DNA of 64,000 bases from Cotesia glomerata (taxonomy: Eukaryota > Arthropoda > Insecta > Hymenoptera > Braconidae). Where the stretch lies: contig NC_058163.1 in assembly GCF_020080835.1 (NCBI RefSeq), positions 21,045,904-21,109,903 of the forward strand. Reading direction: 5' to 3'. Shown here piece by piece: positions 1 through 11,365 of this stretch (position 1 is its first letter; every line of letters begins with the position of its first letter). Under the pieces are notes generated by a model, which was not told the DNA's origin, did no database searches, and saw nothing but the letters and a program-made list of their open reading frames with translations. Position numbers and translations under genes: made by a program.

Positions 1-213
1 CGGAAATTAAAAATTTTTGTAAATTTAAAAATTAAAAAAATTTTAGAACGTACTTGGTGTGCGTCATTGTGTATTTCAATTTTTTAAAGTCCTAGTAAAT
101 AGATTTTACGAATTTCATTAAAAGTAAAATATTTTGCAACCGCGCACACTAAATACGTTCTAAAATTTTTTTTTTAATTTTTAAATTTACAATAAATTTT
201 TTTTTAATTTCCG
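1..213. repeat. AT-rich palindromic MITE
   Basis: The two ends are inverted copies of each other. The left end starts CGGAAATTAAAAATTTTT and the right end finishes AAATTTTTTTTTAATTTCCG. The match continues inward for about 60 bases, through the AAAATTTTAGAACGTA / TACGTTCTAAAATTTT pair. There is no coding capacity. The left end coincides with the window edge, so the outer flank and any target-site duplication cannot be judged. Confidence 0.7.
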
Positions 214-419
214 AAAATCATAAACAATCATATCGGTTACTCGGATTTTTTAATTTTTTTATTTTGTATCTTTTTGTAAAGAAAAAAAAAATTTTTTTTC
301 CTAATAGTCTTATGAACGTGGACTTGGTGCGACTTTTTTACAGTGAAACTGTTTTTGTTCGGATTACATAATGATTGTGCGGATTAAAAATTAAGGTGAT
401 TGACTTTATGTATAATTAA

Positions 420-1249
420 AATATCACAGACAACGGAAAAATCTTTTATTAATTAAATTTTTAAGCCAATTCTAAAGAGTCTTATTTATTATTTAGCACA
501 TTAAAGCAGACGGGAAGCAAAAAATTTTATAAAGTTGATCAACAGCAATCTTATTTTTTATTATTTCAATTATTAATGGATCTATTTATTTATTAATAAA
601 ATTTTTAGATCAATTTCTAACGGTTTAATTTATTATTTTGCTAATTGCAACTGACAGAGAGCATAAAATTATAATAAAGTCATTTGCTGTTGATCAACAG
701 CAATCTTTTTTTTATAATTTAAATAATTAATAAATTTATTTATATATGAAAAAAATTTTTAATCAAATTTTAAACGGTCTTATCGATTATTTGGCTCAAT
801 AAAACAGACGGGGATCATAAAATTATAATAAAGTCAATTGCTGTTGATAAACAGCAATCTTTTTTTTTTATCATTTACTTTATTAATAAATTTATTTATT
901 TATTAAATAAATGTTTGAGCAAATTTTAAATGGTCTTATCGATTATTTAGCTGAATAAAACTGACGCGGAGCATAAAATTATAAGAAAGTCAATTGCTGA
1001 TAATCAACAGCAACCTTTTTTTTTATTATTTAATTTATTGTTGAAATTATTAATTTGTTAAATAAATTTTTCAGCCAATTTTAAATGATTTCATTTATTA
1101 TTTTGTTAATAAAAGCTGACGAAAATCATATAACTATAATAAAGTCATTTGCTGTATATCAACAGCAATCTTTTTTTTTATTATTTAATTAATTAATAAA
1201 TTTATTTATTTATTGATAAAATTTTTAAATCAATTTCGAACAGTATAAA
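420..1249. repeat. Left subterminal repeat array of the MULE, part 1
   Basis: About five diverged units of roughly 155 bp. Each contains a GCATAAAATTATAATAAAGTC motif region, a palindrome close to TTGCTGTTGATCAACAGCAA, a T-run and an AT-rich spacer. Palindromes are centred near 535, 695, 846, 1001 and 1159. The units match, in reverse complement, the array at 9046-9605. The array continues beyond the nested insertion at 5501. Confidence 0.8.
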
Positions 1250-1911
1250 TTACACCGGCACACAAAAAAAAAAAAGTTGTCTGTACTTGGGACGCGCCAC
1301 ATATATTCCCATGTAATTTGACCCGCTGAACCCGAATTTGAGGTCCGTTTGGCCCCTACACCCTAGGATTTTGAGAAAACTGTAAAAACCGAAAAACGGG
1401 AAAATTGGGGTTTTGGTGATTGAAAAATTTTTTTAGATTCTAACTATGCATGATTTTCATGTATTTCGATCTGCTTTATACTTATCTGAAGTGTACTCAG
1501 ACCAGCAGCCATTAAAAGTCTAAGTAAATCCCGAAAAACCCATGAAAATTGCGAAAAAAACAAAAATTCCCAATATTGTGATAAAAAAAAAAATGTATTG
1601 AGCTAAATATATGATGATTTTCATGTAGGTTTATCGACGACATATAAATCTCCAACTTTTATAACTCAGATGTCTCGAAAACATCAAACAAATGTGCAAA
1701 AACCCCGAAAATTGGAAAAAATCCAAATGTAATATAATAAAAATCGAGTTATTATTCAAAATAAATAAAAATCATATCATTCGATCTGTGGTGCATAAAA
1801 AAAAGTATTTCGTCTTAAGACTTAAAAAATTAATTTTTTCGGAAAATATCATCAAAACCCTTTGGATTTGAATTTTAATTCGTTCTCCGCTTATATCTCA
1901 CCCTTTTATCT

Positions 1912-2870
1912 TCAAACGTCCTGCATAAAGGGTTTCTCTTTCGTTTCCTCTCTTCTTCGGGTAAATCTCTCTTCAGAGTCCAACAATGATCTACCATCAT
2001 ATTGACATCCACTCATGTTTTGATGGAATGTTTCTTCTCTTTCTTCACTGAAATTACCAAGATTTTCAGGAAAGTGTGAAAGATGAGATTGTAAATAGTG
2101 CAATTTTGTATTCACATTCCCTAAAAAATTTCGAGATACTTCCTTAAAACTTCCCCAAGCTGCTCTCTCAATCTTGTGCATCTCATACTCAAGATTAGCA
2201 TCCTGGAATTGAGTCCGAATTTGGGGTACATAAAAATTCCTTCTTTCAATTTATTGTCACTTATAGCTGGAAATTTTTCGTCCAAGTACTTAACACAGTT
2301 GCCATTTTTATCGAGAGCTTTGACAAAATGCTTCATAAGGTCAAGCTTGATATAAAGTGGTGGCAGCAAGTACTTGTAAGGATTAATGAGAGATTCTCGC
2401 ATAACGTTGTGAGAACCATGATTCAAATTCTTTCTTGTTGGCCGTTCTTTTCTACTGTAGGGAATTTTCCGATCGTGACTATCCTACAAACATACAAGAA
2501 GGGATATATTGTGAACCAGATTGTTGGCTTAACTAGTGTAGCAATTTTCAGATCACCACAAACTTTTCAATGATTTTTGGTCAAATGAGCTACTGGAGTC
2601 GGTGCTTTGAGACTTCGCTTAGACAAAGCAATGAAAAACTTTCACTCCTCGTCCTGAAAGTGTTCGGCTTTAACTCATCAATCAAACTTCTTACATCTGA
2701 ACAGTCCACTAATGAATTTTCGCCGTTTTAAAAATGTTATCAGATTTTTTTCCCTATCACGATAAAAATAAGCTGTTGTATTTTTTAGTTAATAAATGTT
2801 TTTTTCTTTAAGCTGATGTTTTATGGGTTTCGCTTCTAGGAACTTTTTGGGCTCAGAATCGATTTCTTGC
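1912..2870 (-). pseudogene. Inverted partial copy of the same transposase-like gene
   Basis: Read on the minus strand, this region repeats the C-terminal half of the gene at 3740-4841: IERAAWGSFKEVS, NTKLHYLQSHLSHFPENLG and the ending TRRREETKEKPFMQDV. It lacks about 78 bp present in the other arm (between LGN and NTKLHYL) and carries frameshifts and point changes. It continues to about 2870 with matches to the GKR..AYFYRDREK region of the right arm. It is one arm of the foldback and not an independent gene. Confidence 0.7.
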
Positions 2871-2905
2871 TTAAATGCTTGTGCCTGTAACCAGGGCACC
2901 TCCAC

Positions 2906-4841
2906 GTGGTGACGGCGGGCAACAGGACCGTCTGGCATAGTCCCTGGGTTAACGGCTTGAATGCCGTCATGGCAGGCACAAGTAATAAGTGTTTTACGAT
3001 GCAGGGACCCGGAATCCCAGTATCGGCGTCTGGTCAGAGTGAGAAAGCAGGCTCGCAGGCGTCGTCATCAAGTGACTGCAGCTCTTCATTAGTGGGTGAC
3101 TTGGCTTCTGAAGCGTTTAATATGACAAGAAGTGTCTCTCACATATGTAACAAAAACTCCAATTGCTTCTGTTACATATGTGGAGAATTTGAAGTAACGA
3201 AAAGTCGTAGATCTTTTTCAAACAAATTGAAAAATGTCTACGAAACCTGCTTCGGTATCCAGATTACGAACTGGGAAGCAACTTGGGTACCACATTCACT
3301 TTGCAATCGGTGTCACACGATGCTTACTCGTTGGGAGCAGACGAAAAGTAAACAGTGCTTGAAATTTTCAAAACCTGTGATTTGGTCTGCACCAACGAGT
3401 CAAAAAACTGCTATTTTTGCACGACGGAAGTTTCAGGTTTTTCTTCGACAACCAAACATAAAATTCAATATGCCAACGTAACATCAGTTGTGCCAGCAGA
3501 AAAAGTTTTGAATGTCGAAGAACCTGCAGCTCCTGAACCAGTGAATGAACATGAAGAGATGGAAGTTGAAGATAACTTTGAAGAAATCGATCCTGAACCC
3601 GAAGAGATCCATTCTGAGGATGAAGAATACATCCCGAGTGGTGTTCCTAGAAGTAAAGACCCTGAAGTCTTCGATCAACTTGAATTGAATGACCTTGTAC
3701 GAGACTTAGGACTATCTAAGGTAAAAGCTGAACATTTAGCCTCAGCTTTAAGGAAAAAAATTTATTAGCTAAAAATACAACAGCTTATTTTTATCGTGAT
3801 AGGGAAAAAGAGTTCCGGAAGTATTTTACAAAAGACAGCGAAAATTCATTTGTGTACTGTTCAGATGTAAAAGGACTGATCGATGAGTTGAAGCCAAACA
3901 CTTACAAAGACGAAGAATGGAGGCTTTTATTGACTCCTCTAGGCGAAGTCTTAAAGCTGTGCTTCTTCATAATGGAAACTTATTGGCACCGATTCCAGTA
4001 GCTCATTCGACTAAACTAAAGGAGACTTATGACAATTTACAGGTTGTATTAGATAAAATAAACTATTCAAGAACATCAATGGAAGGTTTGTGGTGATCTG
4101 AAAATTGCAACAACAATATTGCTAGGCCAACAATCAGGGTTCACAAAGTACCCCTGCTTCTTATGTTTGTGGGATAGCCGAGACCGAAAAGAATCATTAC
4201 ATTCAAAAGAATGGCCAACAAGAACAAATTTGAATCCTGGTTCTCACAATGTTACGCGACAATCTCTAATTGATCCTTCCAGTACTTGCTGCCCCCACTT
4301 CATATCAAGCTTGGCCTTATGAAGCAATTTGTCAAAGCTCTGGATAAAGATGGAAACTGTTTTAAGTACTTGGGCGAAAAATTTCCAGCTATAAGTGACG
4401 CTAAATTAAAAAGAAGGAATTTTTGATGGACCCCAAATTCGGACTCTATTCCAGGATGCTAATCTTGAATATGAGATGAACGAGATTGAGAGAGCAGCTT
4501 GGGGAAGTTTTAAGGAAGTATCACAGCGATGTTTAGGGAATACGAAAAGTGATAACTACGCAACTTTAGTTGACGAGTTGTTATACAACTATAATACTTT
4601 AGGTTGCTTAATGAATACAAAATTGCACTATTTACATTCTCATCTTTCACACTTTCCTGAAAATCTTGGTGATTTTAGTGAAGAGCAAGGTGAGAGATTC
4701 CATCAAGACATTAGTGTGATGGAAAAACGATATCAAGGAACGTGGGATGTAAATATGATGGCAGATCATTGTTGGACTCTGAAGAGATTTACCCGAAGAA
4801 GAGAGGAAACGAAAGAGAAACCCTTTATGCAGGACGTTTGA
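2906..4841 (+). pseudogene. Broken transposase-like gene of the nested element
   Basis: Coding remnants run through several frames. The first frame (2906-~3405) holds paired-cysteine segments (CFCYICGEF, and SLCNRC about 40 residues on) that look like a zinc-binding domain. At an A-run near 3403-3408 the reading shifts by one base into NCYFCTTEVSGFS and an acidic linker ending near 3750. A second shift occurs in the A-run at 3753-3759. A later region contains YPCFLCLWDSRD near 4150, IKLGLMKQFVKALDKDG near 4310, and MNEIERAAWGSFKEV to the stop at 4841. The protein resembles an uncharacterised, repeat-associated protein seen in many arthropod and cnidarian genomes. That is from memory, and I cannot name the superfamily. 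At least four frame breaks or stops mean it cannot make the intact protein. Confidence 0.65.
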
Positions 4842-5500
4842 AGATAAAAGGGTGAGATATAAGCGGAGAACGAATTAAAATTCAAATCCAAAGGGTTTTG
4901 ATGATATTTTCCGAAAAAATTAATTTTTTAAGTCTTAGGACGAAATACTTTTTTTATGCACCACAGATCGAATGATATGATTTTTTATTTATTTTGAATA
5001 ATAACTCGATTTTTATTATATTACATTTGATTTTTCCAATTTTCGGGGTTTTGCACATTTGTTTGATGTTTTCGAGACGTCTGAGTTATAAAAGTTGGAG
5101 ATTTATATGTCGTCGATAAACCTACATGAAAATCATCATATATTTAGCTCAATACATTTTTTATCACAATATTGGGAATTTTTTGTTTTTTCGCAATTTT
5201 CATGGGTTTTCGGGATTTACTTAGACTTTTAATGGCTGCTGGTCTGAGTACACTTCAGATAAGTATAAAAGCAGATCGAAATACATGAAAATCATGCATA
5301 GTTAGAATCTAAAAAAATTTTTCAATCACCAAAACCCCCAATTTTCCCGTTTTTTTTCGGTTTTTTACAGTTTTCTCAAAATCCTAGGGTGTAGGGGCCA
5401 AACGGACCTCAAATTCGGGTTCAGCGGGTCAAATTACATGGGAATATATGTGGCGCGTCCCAAGTACAGACAACTTTTTTTTTTTTGTGTGCCGGTGTTA

Positions 5501-6190
5501 TTATTTTGCTTATAAAAACTAACGGGGAGCATAAAATTATAATTAAGTCATTTGCAGTTGATCAACAGCAATCTATTTTTTTATTATTTAATTTAATAAT
5601 GAAAAAATAAAATAATTAATTAATTGATTACTTCAATTCTTACGGAATTATTGATTATTTCAGTGATTAAATCTGAAAATCAACAGAATAAAGTCAATAA
5701 TAGTAATAAAAAAATAATGATGTCTTTTGCTGTAGGTCAACAGCGATCTTATTTTTTATTATTTAATTTAATAATAAAAAAAAAAATTACTTATAAAATT
5801 TTTTACTTCAATTCTTACGGTATTATTGATTAATTACGTAATTAAAACTAAAGAGAGACAAAAAAAATAATACAGTTTTTTGCTGTTGGTCAACAGCAAT
5901 CTTTTTTTTATTATTTAATTAAATTTATTAATTAATTTAATTTTTACTTCAATTCTTACGGTATTATTGATTAGTTGATTAATTAGAATTGGAGAGTGAC
6001 AAAAAAAAATAATAAAATCTTTTGCTGTTGGCCAACAGCAATCTTATTTTTTATTATTTAATTTACTGATAGAAAAATAAATTCATTAATTTTTAAATTG
6101 ATTGCTTCAATTCTTACGGTATTATTGAATATTTCAGTAATCAAATCTAAAAATCAACAGAATAAAATCAATAATCATAATTAAAAAGAA
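5501..6190. repeat. Left subterminal repeat array of the MULE, part 2
   Basis: Continuation of the array after the nested insertion. Four more units have palindromes near 5560, 5740, 5890 and 6030 (for example TTGCTGTTGGTCAACAGCAA). In these units the spacer carries a different conserved phrase, TTCAATTCTTACGGTATTAT, so they form a subfamily not seen in the right-hand array. Confidence 0.75.
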
Positions 6191-6399
6191 TTAAAGTTTC
6201 TTTGCCTTGTAGTTGAAATAATTTTCTGGACCATTAAACACTACATTAATTTTTTAATATTCATATGTATATTATTTTTCTAAATAACTATTATAAAACA
6301 ATGTAATTGCTGATATATGATCACAGGAAGCAAAAGCTTCATGATCAATTTAAATAAATAAATATTACATTGACATTTTTTAATTATTTATTTTACAAT

Positions 6400-8998
6400 A
6401 ATGATATTTTTTTACCTCCAGGCGGAAAACGTCAACTTAGGTCTGTAATATATTATATTATAAAGTAAACGAAGAAACAGTAAATTAAGTGATCAACAAC
6501 AAAAATAATAAAGCCTGAAAAATTCGATTTAATAATGTTTATACCAATAACTTTATACTTAATTGTAGACATACAAATTTATAATTATTTTCATTTCGGT
6601 CTGTTTGGGAATTATAATGAATTTAATTTTTGTAGGTATTATTACTGTTCGGCGAAGGGAAAATGCAACGCAGCAATACATGAAGAAGGTGAGAATGTAA
6701 TATTTGTTGGGAATCATGACTGTGATGACCCAGATCCAACATTATTAAAAGTTTATCATTTCAAAAACTATATAAAAACACATGCGAGCCGGCGAATATC
6801 AACTCAAAATCTTTACGATGATACTGAGAAGGCCTACGTACCCTTATAAAAATAAATAATAATAATAATAACAATTTGATTACAGTCAGTAGGGCATTAA
6901 TAAAAATTTCCCTCTTTATTTTCATGTATGAAAAATATTAACGTTGTTTGTGATTTCATGCAACTCATTAAATTAATAACTAATAATATATGTAATTAAC
7001 TATTATTTAATTAACTAATATATTAATTAAATATTAGTTTATTAACCATATATATATATGATTAAGAAGCTTACACTATTGAAAAAAAATGATCTCTCAA
7101 TTCTTATAGTATCTTAAGATATCAGTTTTTAACATAATCAATCAGAAGTCTAATTTTTGTCTTATAAATAAAGTACTAAGCTCCAATTTTAAACTTTTCT
7201 TAACTAGTTACTATAATAACAATATTATTTTTATGATTAGACATCCTGTTGGCGCTGCAATGTATTCTAGGGCCAATGCAAAAAGATTGATCCAGCGAGA
7301 AAAAAGCTCTGGACCCAAGGTCCCTAAAATAACAAACGGGATCAAAGAAATGTACGAAACTTTTTCTGACCAAAAATGGCTAAATCGATTGAAGTTCAAA
7401 AGAAATCCATTACAATTAAAATTAGTGAGAGCATCAGAGAGTTCTGACTATTCCATGATTGTCTGGAATGAAGAAATGATGAAGAGATGTAATGATTCTG
7501 AACAAATATTTATGGATGCTACTTACAGTAGATTTCCTAATATTGCCCCAAAAAAGGAACTACGCCACCACCAGCTATTGACCATACATGGTTTATTCGA
7601 AGATACGGTAATTAATATTATAAAATTAAAAATTTTATTACTGTTAAATAAATATTACGTCAATATAAAAATAAAAATATTGCGTTTAAAATAAAGTGCA
7701 ACTAAAAATATGTTATATAATCGGTGCATGCAGAAATATATGCATGCTTATGCATATTGTTTAACATTGGTCGATTTTACTTTTTGAATAATGTAATGAA
7801 ATATTCATCTCGTGTTTTAAAAAGTATTAGTTTGAAGTCGTGTTCAATTGAGATAAAATAAAAACTTTTAAAATATTATACAAAATTAACTATTGTTTTA
7901 AATCAAAGACAGAAATAAAACAGGTAATAAGTTTAACATTTTGTTATAGGTTTTTCCAATCGCCTGGGTATTGATGAAAAAAAGAACTACAGTCGATTAC
8001 GAGGCAGTATTCAAAATTATTTTCAAAGATTTTGAAACGTTCGAAGGAGTCGTAATGTCGGATTTCGAAATTGGACTCCGAAACGTAATAAAATCAGTAT
8101 TGCCGAATGCACAAATAAAAGGATGTTTTTTTCACCATGCTCAGGTATATATTAATTTTTATTTAATAAATTTTTATTGTTAGCAAAAATTACAAATAAA
8201 AACGTCAGAATTTAATCTTTTAATAGATAATTCGAGTTTGCTAAAAATTATCCATAATTCATTTAGAAGATCTAAATAAATGCTTGTATTGGTATAAATT
8301 AATTATATAGTGGAAAATAATTTTTTTAGTTAATTAAGGAAACATTCTGGACGATAATTTTCTTGAATGTTCAAGAAAAAAGTTCATTTAAATATTAATG
8401 TTTCATTATTGTTCCGATGATAATTACAGACATAAATTAATTTGTCACAAATTTAATAAAAAATCACAAAAAAATGACCAATTTTGGTCAATGTAGTCAT
8501 AATATCAAGGCTGTAAGTGCTTGTAAAAAAAAAAAAATTAAATTATAAACTATAAAATCAGTATTGATGAATCGTTTGTCGATAGAAATTTCCTATTGAT
8601 AAATAAAACAACTTAAAATAAATCAAAGTCAATTCATTAACTTTTTTATTTTTCGAAATAGGCGATTTAAAAGTATGCAAAAGATAATGGAGTATGGAAA
8701 AATATTCGTAGCAATGAAAAGGCTAGACAAAACCTCAGAGAGTTGATGATCATTGCGCTAGTACCAACGGAAAAAATTGTCCAGGTATTCAATCAATTCA
8801 ACAAGTCTCTCTCTGAGGAAAATAAAATGTTGTTAAAACCAGTTTTATACTATTACGAAGATTACTGGATAAAACAAAGAACTCCGAAAGATTACTTTGT
8901 TTATGGTCTGATTCACAGAACAAATAATTTCGCAGAAGCGTATCATTCGAAGTTGGGTCGTTTACTATGTAAACGGCCTAATCCTTGGGCACTTTTAC
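6400..8998 (+). pseudogene. FLYWCH/MULE transposase, intron-containing and broken
   Basis: Exon-like blocks with GT/AG borders are visible. A short piece may end ...GKRQLR at 6439. The block at 6636-6849 encodes YYYCSAKGKCNAA and ends NHDC, the second half of a FLYWCH zinc finger with the last His replaced by Cys. The block at 7241-7607 reads HPVGAAMYSRANAKR through FMDATYSRFPNIAP to HGLFEDT. The block at 7950-8144 reads VFPIAWVLMKKRTTVDYEAV through VVMSDFEIGLRNVIKS to CFFHHAQ. The block at 8662-8998 reads YAKDNGVWKNIRS to NNFAEAYHSKLGRLL. FMDAT, MSDFE and the FHHAQ motif are the acidic and metal-site regions expected of the MULE transposase core. An in-frame TAA at 8668-8670, seven bases into the last exon, and the loss of everything after the donor at 8999 make it a pseudogene. 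Confidence 0.75.
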
Positions 8999-9045
8999 GT
9001 AAGTAAAATCATATTGAATTAGGATAATGTATAGACATTTTTTTT

Positions 9046-9605
9046 TTTTTTTTTTTTATAATTTTATGCTCCGCGTCAGTTTTATTCAACTAAATAATCG
9101 ATAAGACCATTTAAAATTTGCTCAAACATTTATTTAGTAAATAAATAAATTTATTAATAAAGTAAATAATAAAAAAAAAAGATTGCTGTTTGTCAACAGC
9201 AATTGACTTTATTATAATTTTATGATCCCCGTCTGTTTTATTGAGCCAAATAATCGATAAGACCGTTTAAAATTTGATTAAAAATTTTTTTCATATATAA
9301 ATAAATTTATTAATTATTTAAATTATAAAAAAAAAGATTGCTGTTGATCAACAGCAAATGACTTTATTATAATTTTATGCTCTCTGTCAGTTGCAATTAG
9401 CAAAATAATAAATTAAACCGTTTGAAATTGATCTAAAAATTTTATTAATAAATAAATAAATCCATTAATAAATGAAATAATAAAAAATAAGATTGCTGTT
9501 GATCAACTTTATAAAATTTTTTGCTTCCCGTCTGCTTCAATGTGCTAAATAATAAATAAGACTCTTTAGAATTGGCTTAAAAATTTAATTAATTAAAGAT
9601 TTTTC
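9046..9605. repeat. Right subterminal repeat array of the MULE
   Basis: Three full units and one partial unit in the opposite orientation to the left array. Palindromes are near 9194, 9351 and 9500, and the last is truncated after GTTGATCAAC. Unit for unit it is the reverse complement of 440-1010, which defines the long inverted repeat. The units of the 5501-6190 subfamily have no partner here. Confidence 0.8.
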
Positions 9606-9678
9606 CGTTGTCTGTGATATTTTAATTATACATAAAGTCAATCACCTCAATTTTTAATCCGCACAATCATTATGTAAT

Positions 9679-10942
9679 GGAAATACTTGCTGCAATGTTA
9701 ACGTATAGTATTTAGATTGCTGTTTCTACACAGCATTTTCCCCTACTCTGTATACGAACGTGGCTTACCACCAGTATTTGTGTAAGTTCTCTATATTCGT
9801 CATGAACTTTATAAGCTATCTTTTCCTGTCTTGTGAGTCTTGTGGCTATTTTTTCGAATTTAGAACTGCCTGCGCCATCTCTTGGCTGTCCGGTTAACTT
9901 TTTAGTCAGTTATCGACCGCCCGAAATCTGTTTTCGGAAAAATGTCATTTCGGACAAATGTTATACCATCTTTAATAAGTGTAATATGGTTGTGATAGAG
10001 GCATTTATAGATCACAAAATTGCTTGATCTTGACGAGTCGAGTATAAAGCACAACCTCACGAGCTTCGCGCTATGAGGCGTGCAAAACTTGGTGTAAATA
10101 TAAAGCTATCTCATATTAATACAAGTTTTCTTAAAAGCAACATAAAGTTTCAAATTATACTCTTTGGTGGCACTTTCCTGTGGCAGTCCTGCCGCTTTGG
10201 TCACGCCACAACCGGCCAGAGTTTCAACTAAATCTATCAAAGCGCCAGTCGTCGGAGCTTAAGTGCTCTCTAGAGGGAAAATAAAGAACTAATTTTTGAT
10301 AAAATGGCGCGGTGATGAATTGTTCTTTTTTTCTTTTTTTTCTTCATCAGGAAAACTCATAAAAAATTGACAATTAGTAATTTATTTATTACAAATTATA
10401 ATTTTTCATTGTTCTTATTTATGAAAATTAATTTTAGACGATATTTTACAGTCATTTGATGATAATTGAGTCAGATTAGATTAATAATTCAAAAGTTCAA
10501 TTTCAAACTTCTCACCGATGAGTCCAAAAATGTCAAACTATGAATTAAAATTAAATTATCATGATATTTAAATTTAGCAGAAATTTAATAATTTTTGTGA
10601 CAAATAAATTACGGTTTAAAAAAAAGGAGAAAAAAATTGACGTGGAAATTTTAAAAAATTAAAAATGCAATTTTTTAAAAATAGTTTTTTAAAAAAAATT
10701 TATTTGTAAAATAAAATTAAAAAATGATCAAGTGACAGCTAATTAGAATGTCATTAGGAATTATAATTTTTTTATTGAAAAAATTAAAAAAAAATTTGAT
10801 GTAGAAAATTTGAAAAATTCCAAGTGCAATTTTTATTGATTAAAAAATCAAAAATTATCAAATGTCTGCTGATCTCATTATCATAACTAAGATTAAAGGT
10901 AAGAAAATATAAGACATTAAATATAACATCAACATAATTATA
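9679..10942. other. Intergenic DNA between the MULE and the LRP11-like gene
   Basis: The part 9679-10310 has higher complexity and contains the dispersed repeat at 9976-10087. It shows no protein or RNA I recognise. From 10320 on it is AT-rich, with loosely repeated GACGTGGAAATTTTAAAA-like phrases that recur at 29.2 and 30.4 kb. An AATAAA on the minus strand at about 10832-10837 lies roughly 110 bp past the stop of the LRP11-like gene and could be its poly(A) signal. Confidence 0.45.
9976..10087 (+). repeat. 112-bp dispersed repeat, copy 1
   Basis: Nearly identical to 60193-60306 in the same orientation, with only a few substitutions over about 112 bases. It runs from TAAGTGTAATATGG through ACGAGTCGAGTATAAAGCAC to ATGAGGCGTGCAAAA. 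It contains a small GC-rich inverted motif around GAGCTTCGCGCT. No coding frame is conserved. It may be part of a larger unrecognised element. Confidence 0.75.
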
Positions 10943-11365
10943 TTACAGATACATTCCATTGACTAGATAATCAGCGTCATGGGCAAAAGGTCCATGCCGC
11001 TTGCCCCTTTTTCTCAGCACCCTCAACCTACACGTAAACAAAGCGACCATTATCGCGGTGACCGTCAGCCCAAGCGCCAGAGATATCACAGCACCTCTGG
11101 GCTTCAATATTTCATTGCTGACGTCCTTGTTATGACTCTGCAAGTGCTCGGCATAGTGATGGACCCTCACTTCATGTTTCTCCACCTTCTCACTAGCTTT
11201 CTCAACATGTACATTTTTATTGTCCACCAGGTCATCTTTATCTTTACCACTCAAATGCTCAGTTTTATCTCCAGAAATTTTAGCCTCCTTATTGACACTT
11301 TTCTGAGTCTCCAACTCTTTTTTTATGCTGACAGTCTCCTTGGTTGATATTCCTTCAGCTGATGC
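10943..11365 (-). CDS. LRP11-like gene, last coding exon
   Basis: The acceptor TTTTTTCAG|GCATCA opens at residue 420 and the stop TAA is at 10943-10945. The first 90 residues are charged (Lys/Glu/Asp) with no clear fold. Then come a transmembrane helix (AVISLALGLTVTAIMVALF), a basic RLRVLRKRGKR stop-transfer, and a 27-residue cytoplasmic tail with two tyrosines. Confidence 0.87.
   Translation of the reverse strand, partial: ASAEGISTKETVSIKKELETQKSVNKEAKISGDKTEHLSGKDKDDLVDNKNVHVEKASEKVEKHEVRVHHYAEHLQSHNKDVSNEILKPRGAVISLALGLTVTAIMVALFTCRLRVLRKRGKRHGPFAHDADYLVNGMYL

Larger units (their letters stand above)
1253..5497 (+). mobile_element. 4.2-kb foldback DNA transposon nested in the MULE
   Basis: The ends are CACCGGCACACAAAAAAAAA and its reverse complement. 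They are flanked on both sides by TTA (1250-1252 and 5498-5500), which looks like a 3-bp target duplication. Removing the element rejoins a normal MULE repeat unit (...ATAAATTATTATTTTGCT). The arms are exceptionally long: 1253 to about 2870 is a diverged inverted copy of about 3740-5497 and includes transposase-like coding sequence. Only 2870-3740 is single-copy. CAC termini with a short 3-bp duplication recall the CMC/EnSpm group, but the superfamily is an inference. The gene inside is broken by several frameshifts. Confidence 0.8.
363..9678 (+). mobile_element. Mutator-like (MULE) DNA transposon, decayed
   Basis: The outer ends are inverted copies: ATTACATAATGATTGTGCGG at 363 and its reverse complement ending at 9678. 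The inversion continues inward for several hundred bases through subterminal repeat arrays. Between the arrays is a gene remnant with a FLYWCH-type segment and a MULE transposase segment. Long terminal inverted repeats plus such a transposase are typical of Mutator-like elements. I could not find the expected 9-bp target duplication: the sequence just outside is ...TTTGTTCGG on the left and GGAAATACT on the right. The true ends may therefore differ by some bases, or one flank has been altered. The left array is interrupted by a second transposon at 1253-5497. The transposase C-terminus is missing, so this copy is not autonomous. Confidence 0.75.

Noticed and set aside
10979..11347. 122-codon plus-strand frame
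   Set aside because: Shadow of the last exon of the LRP11-like gene.
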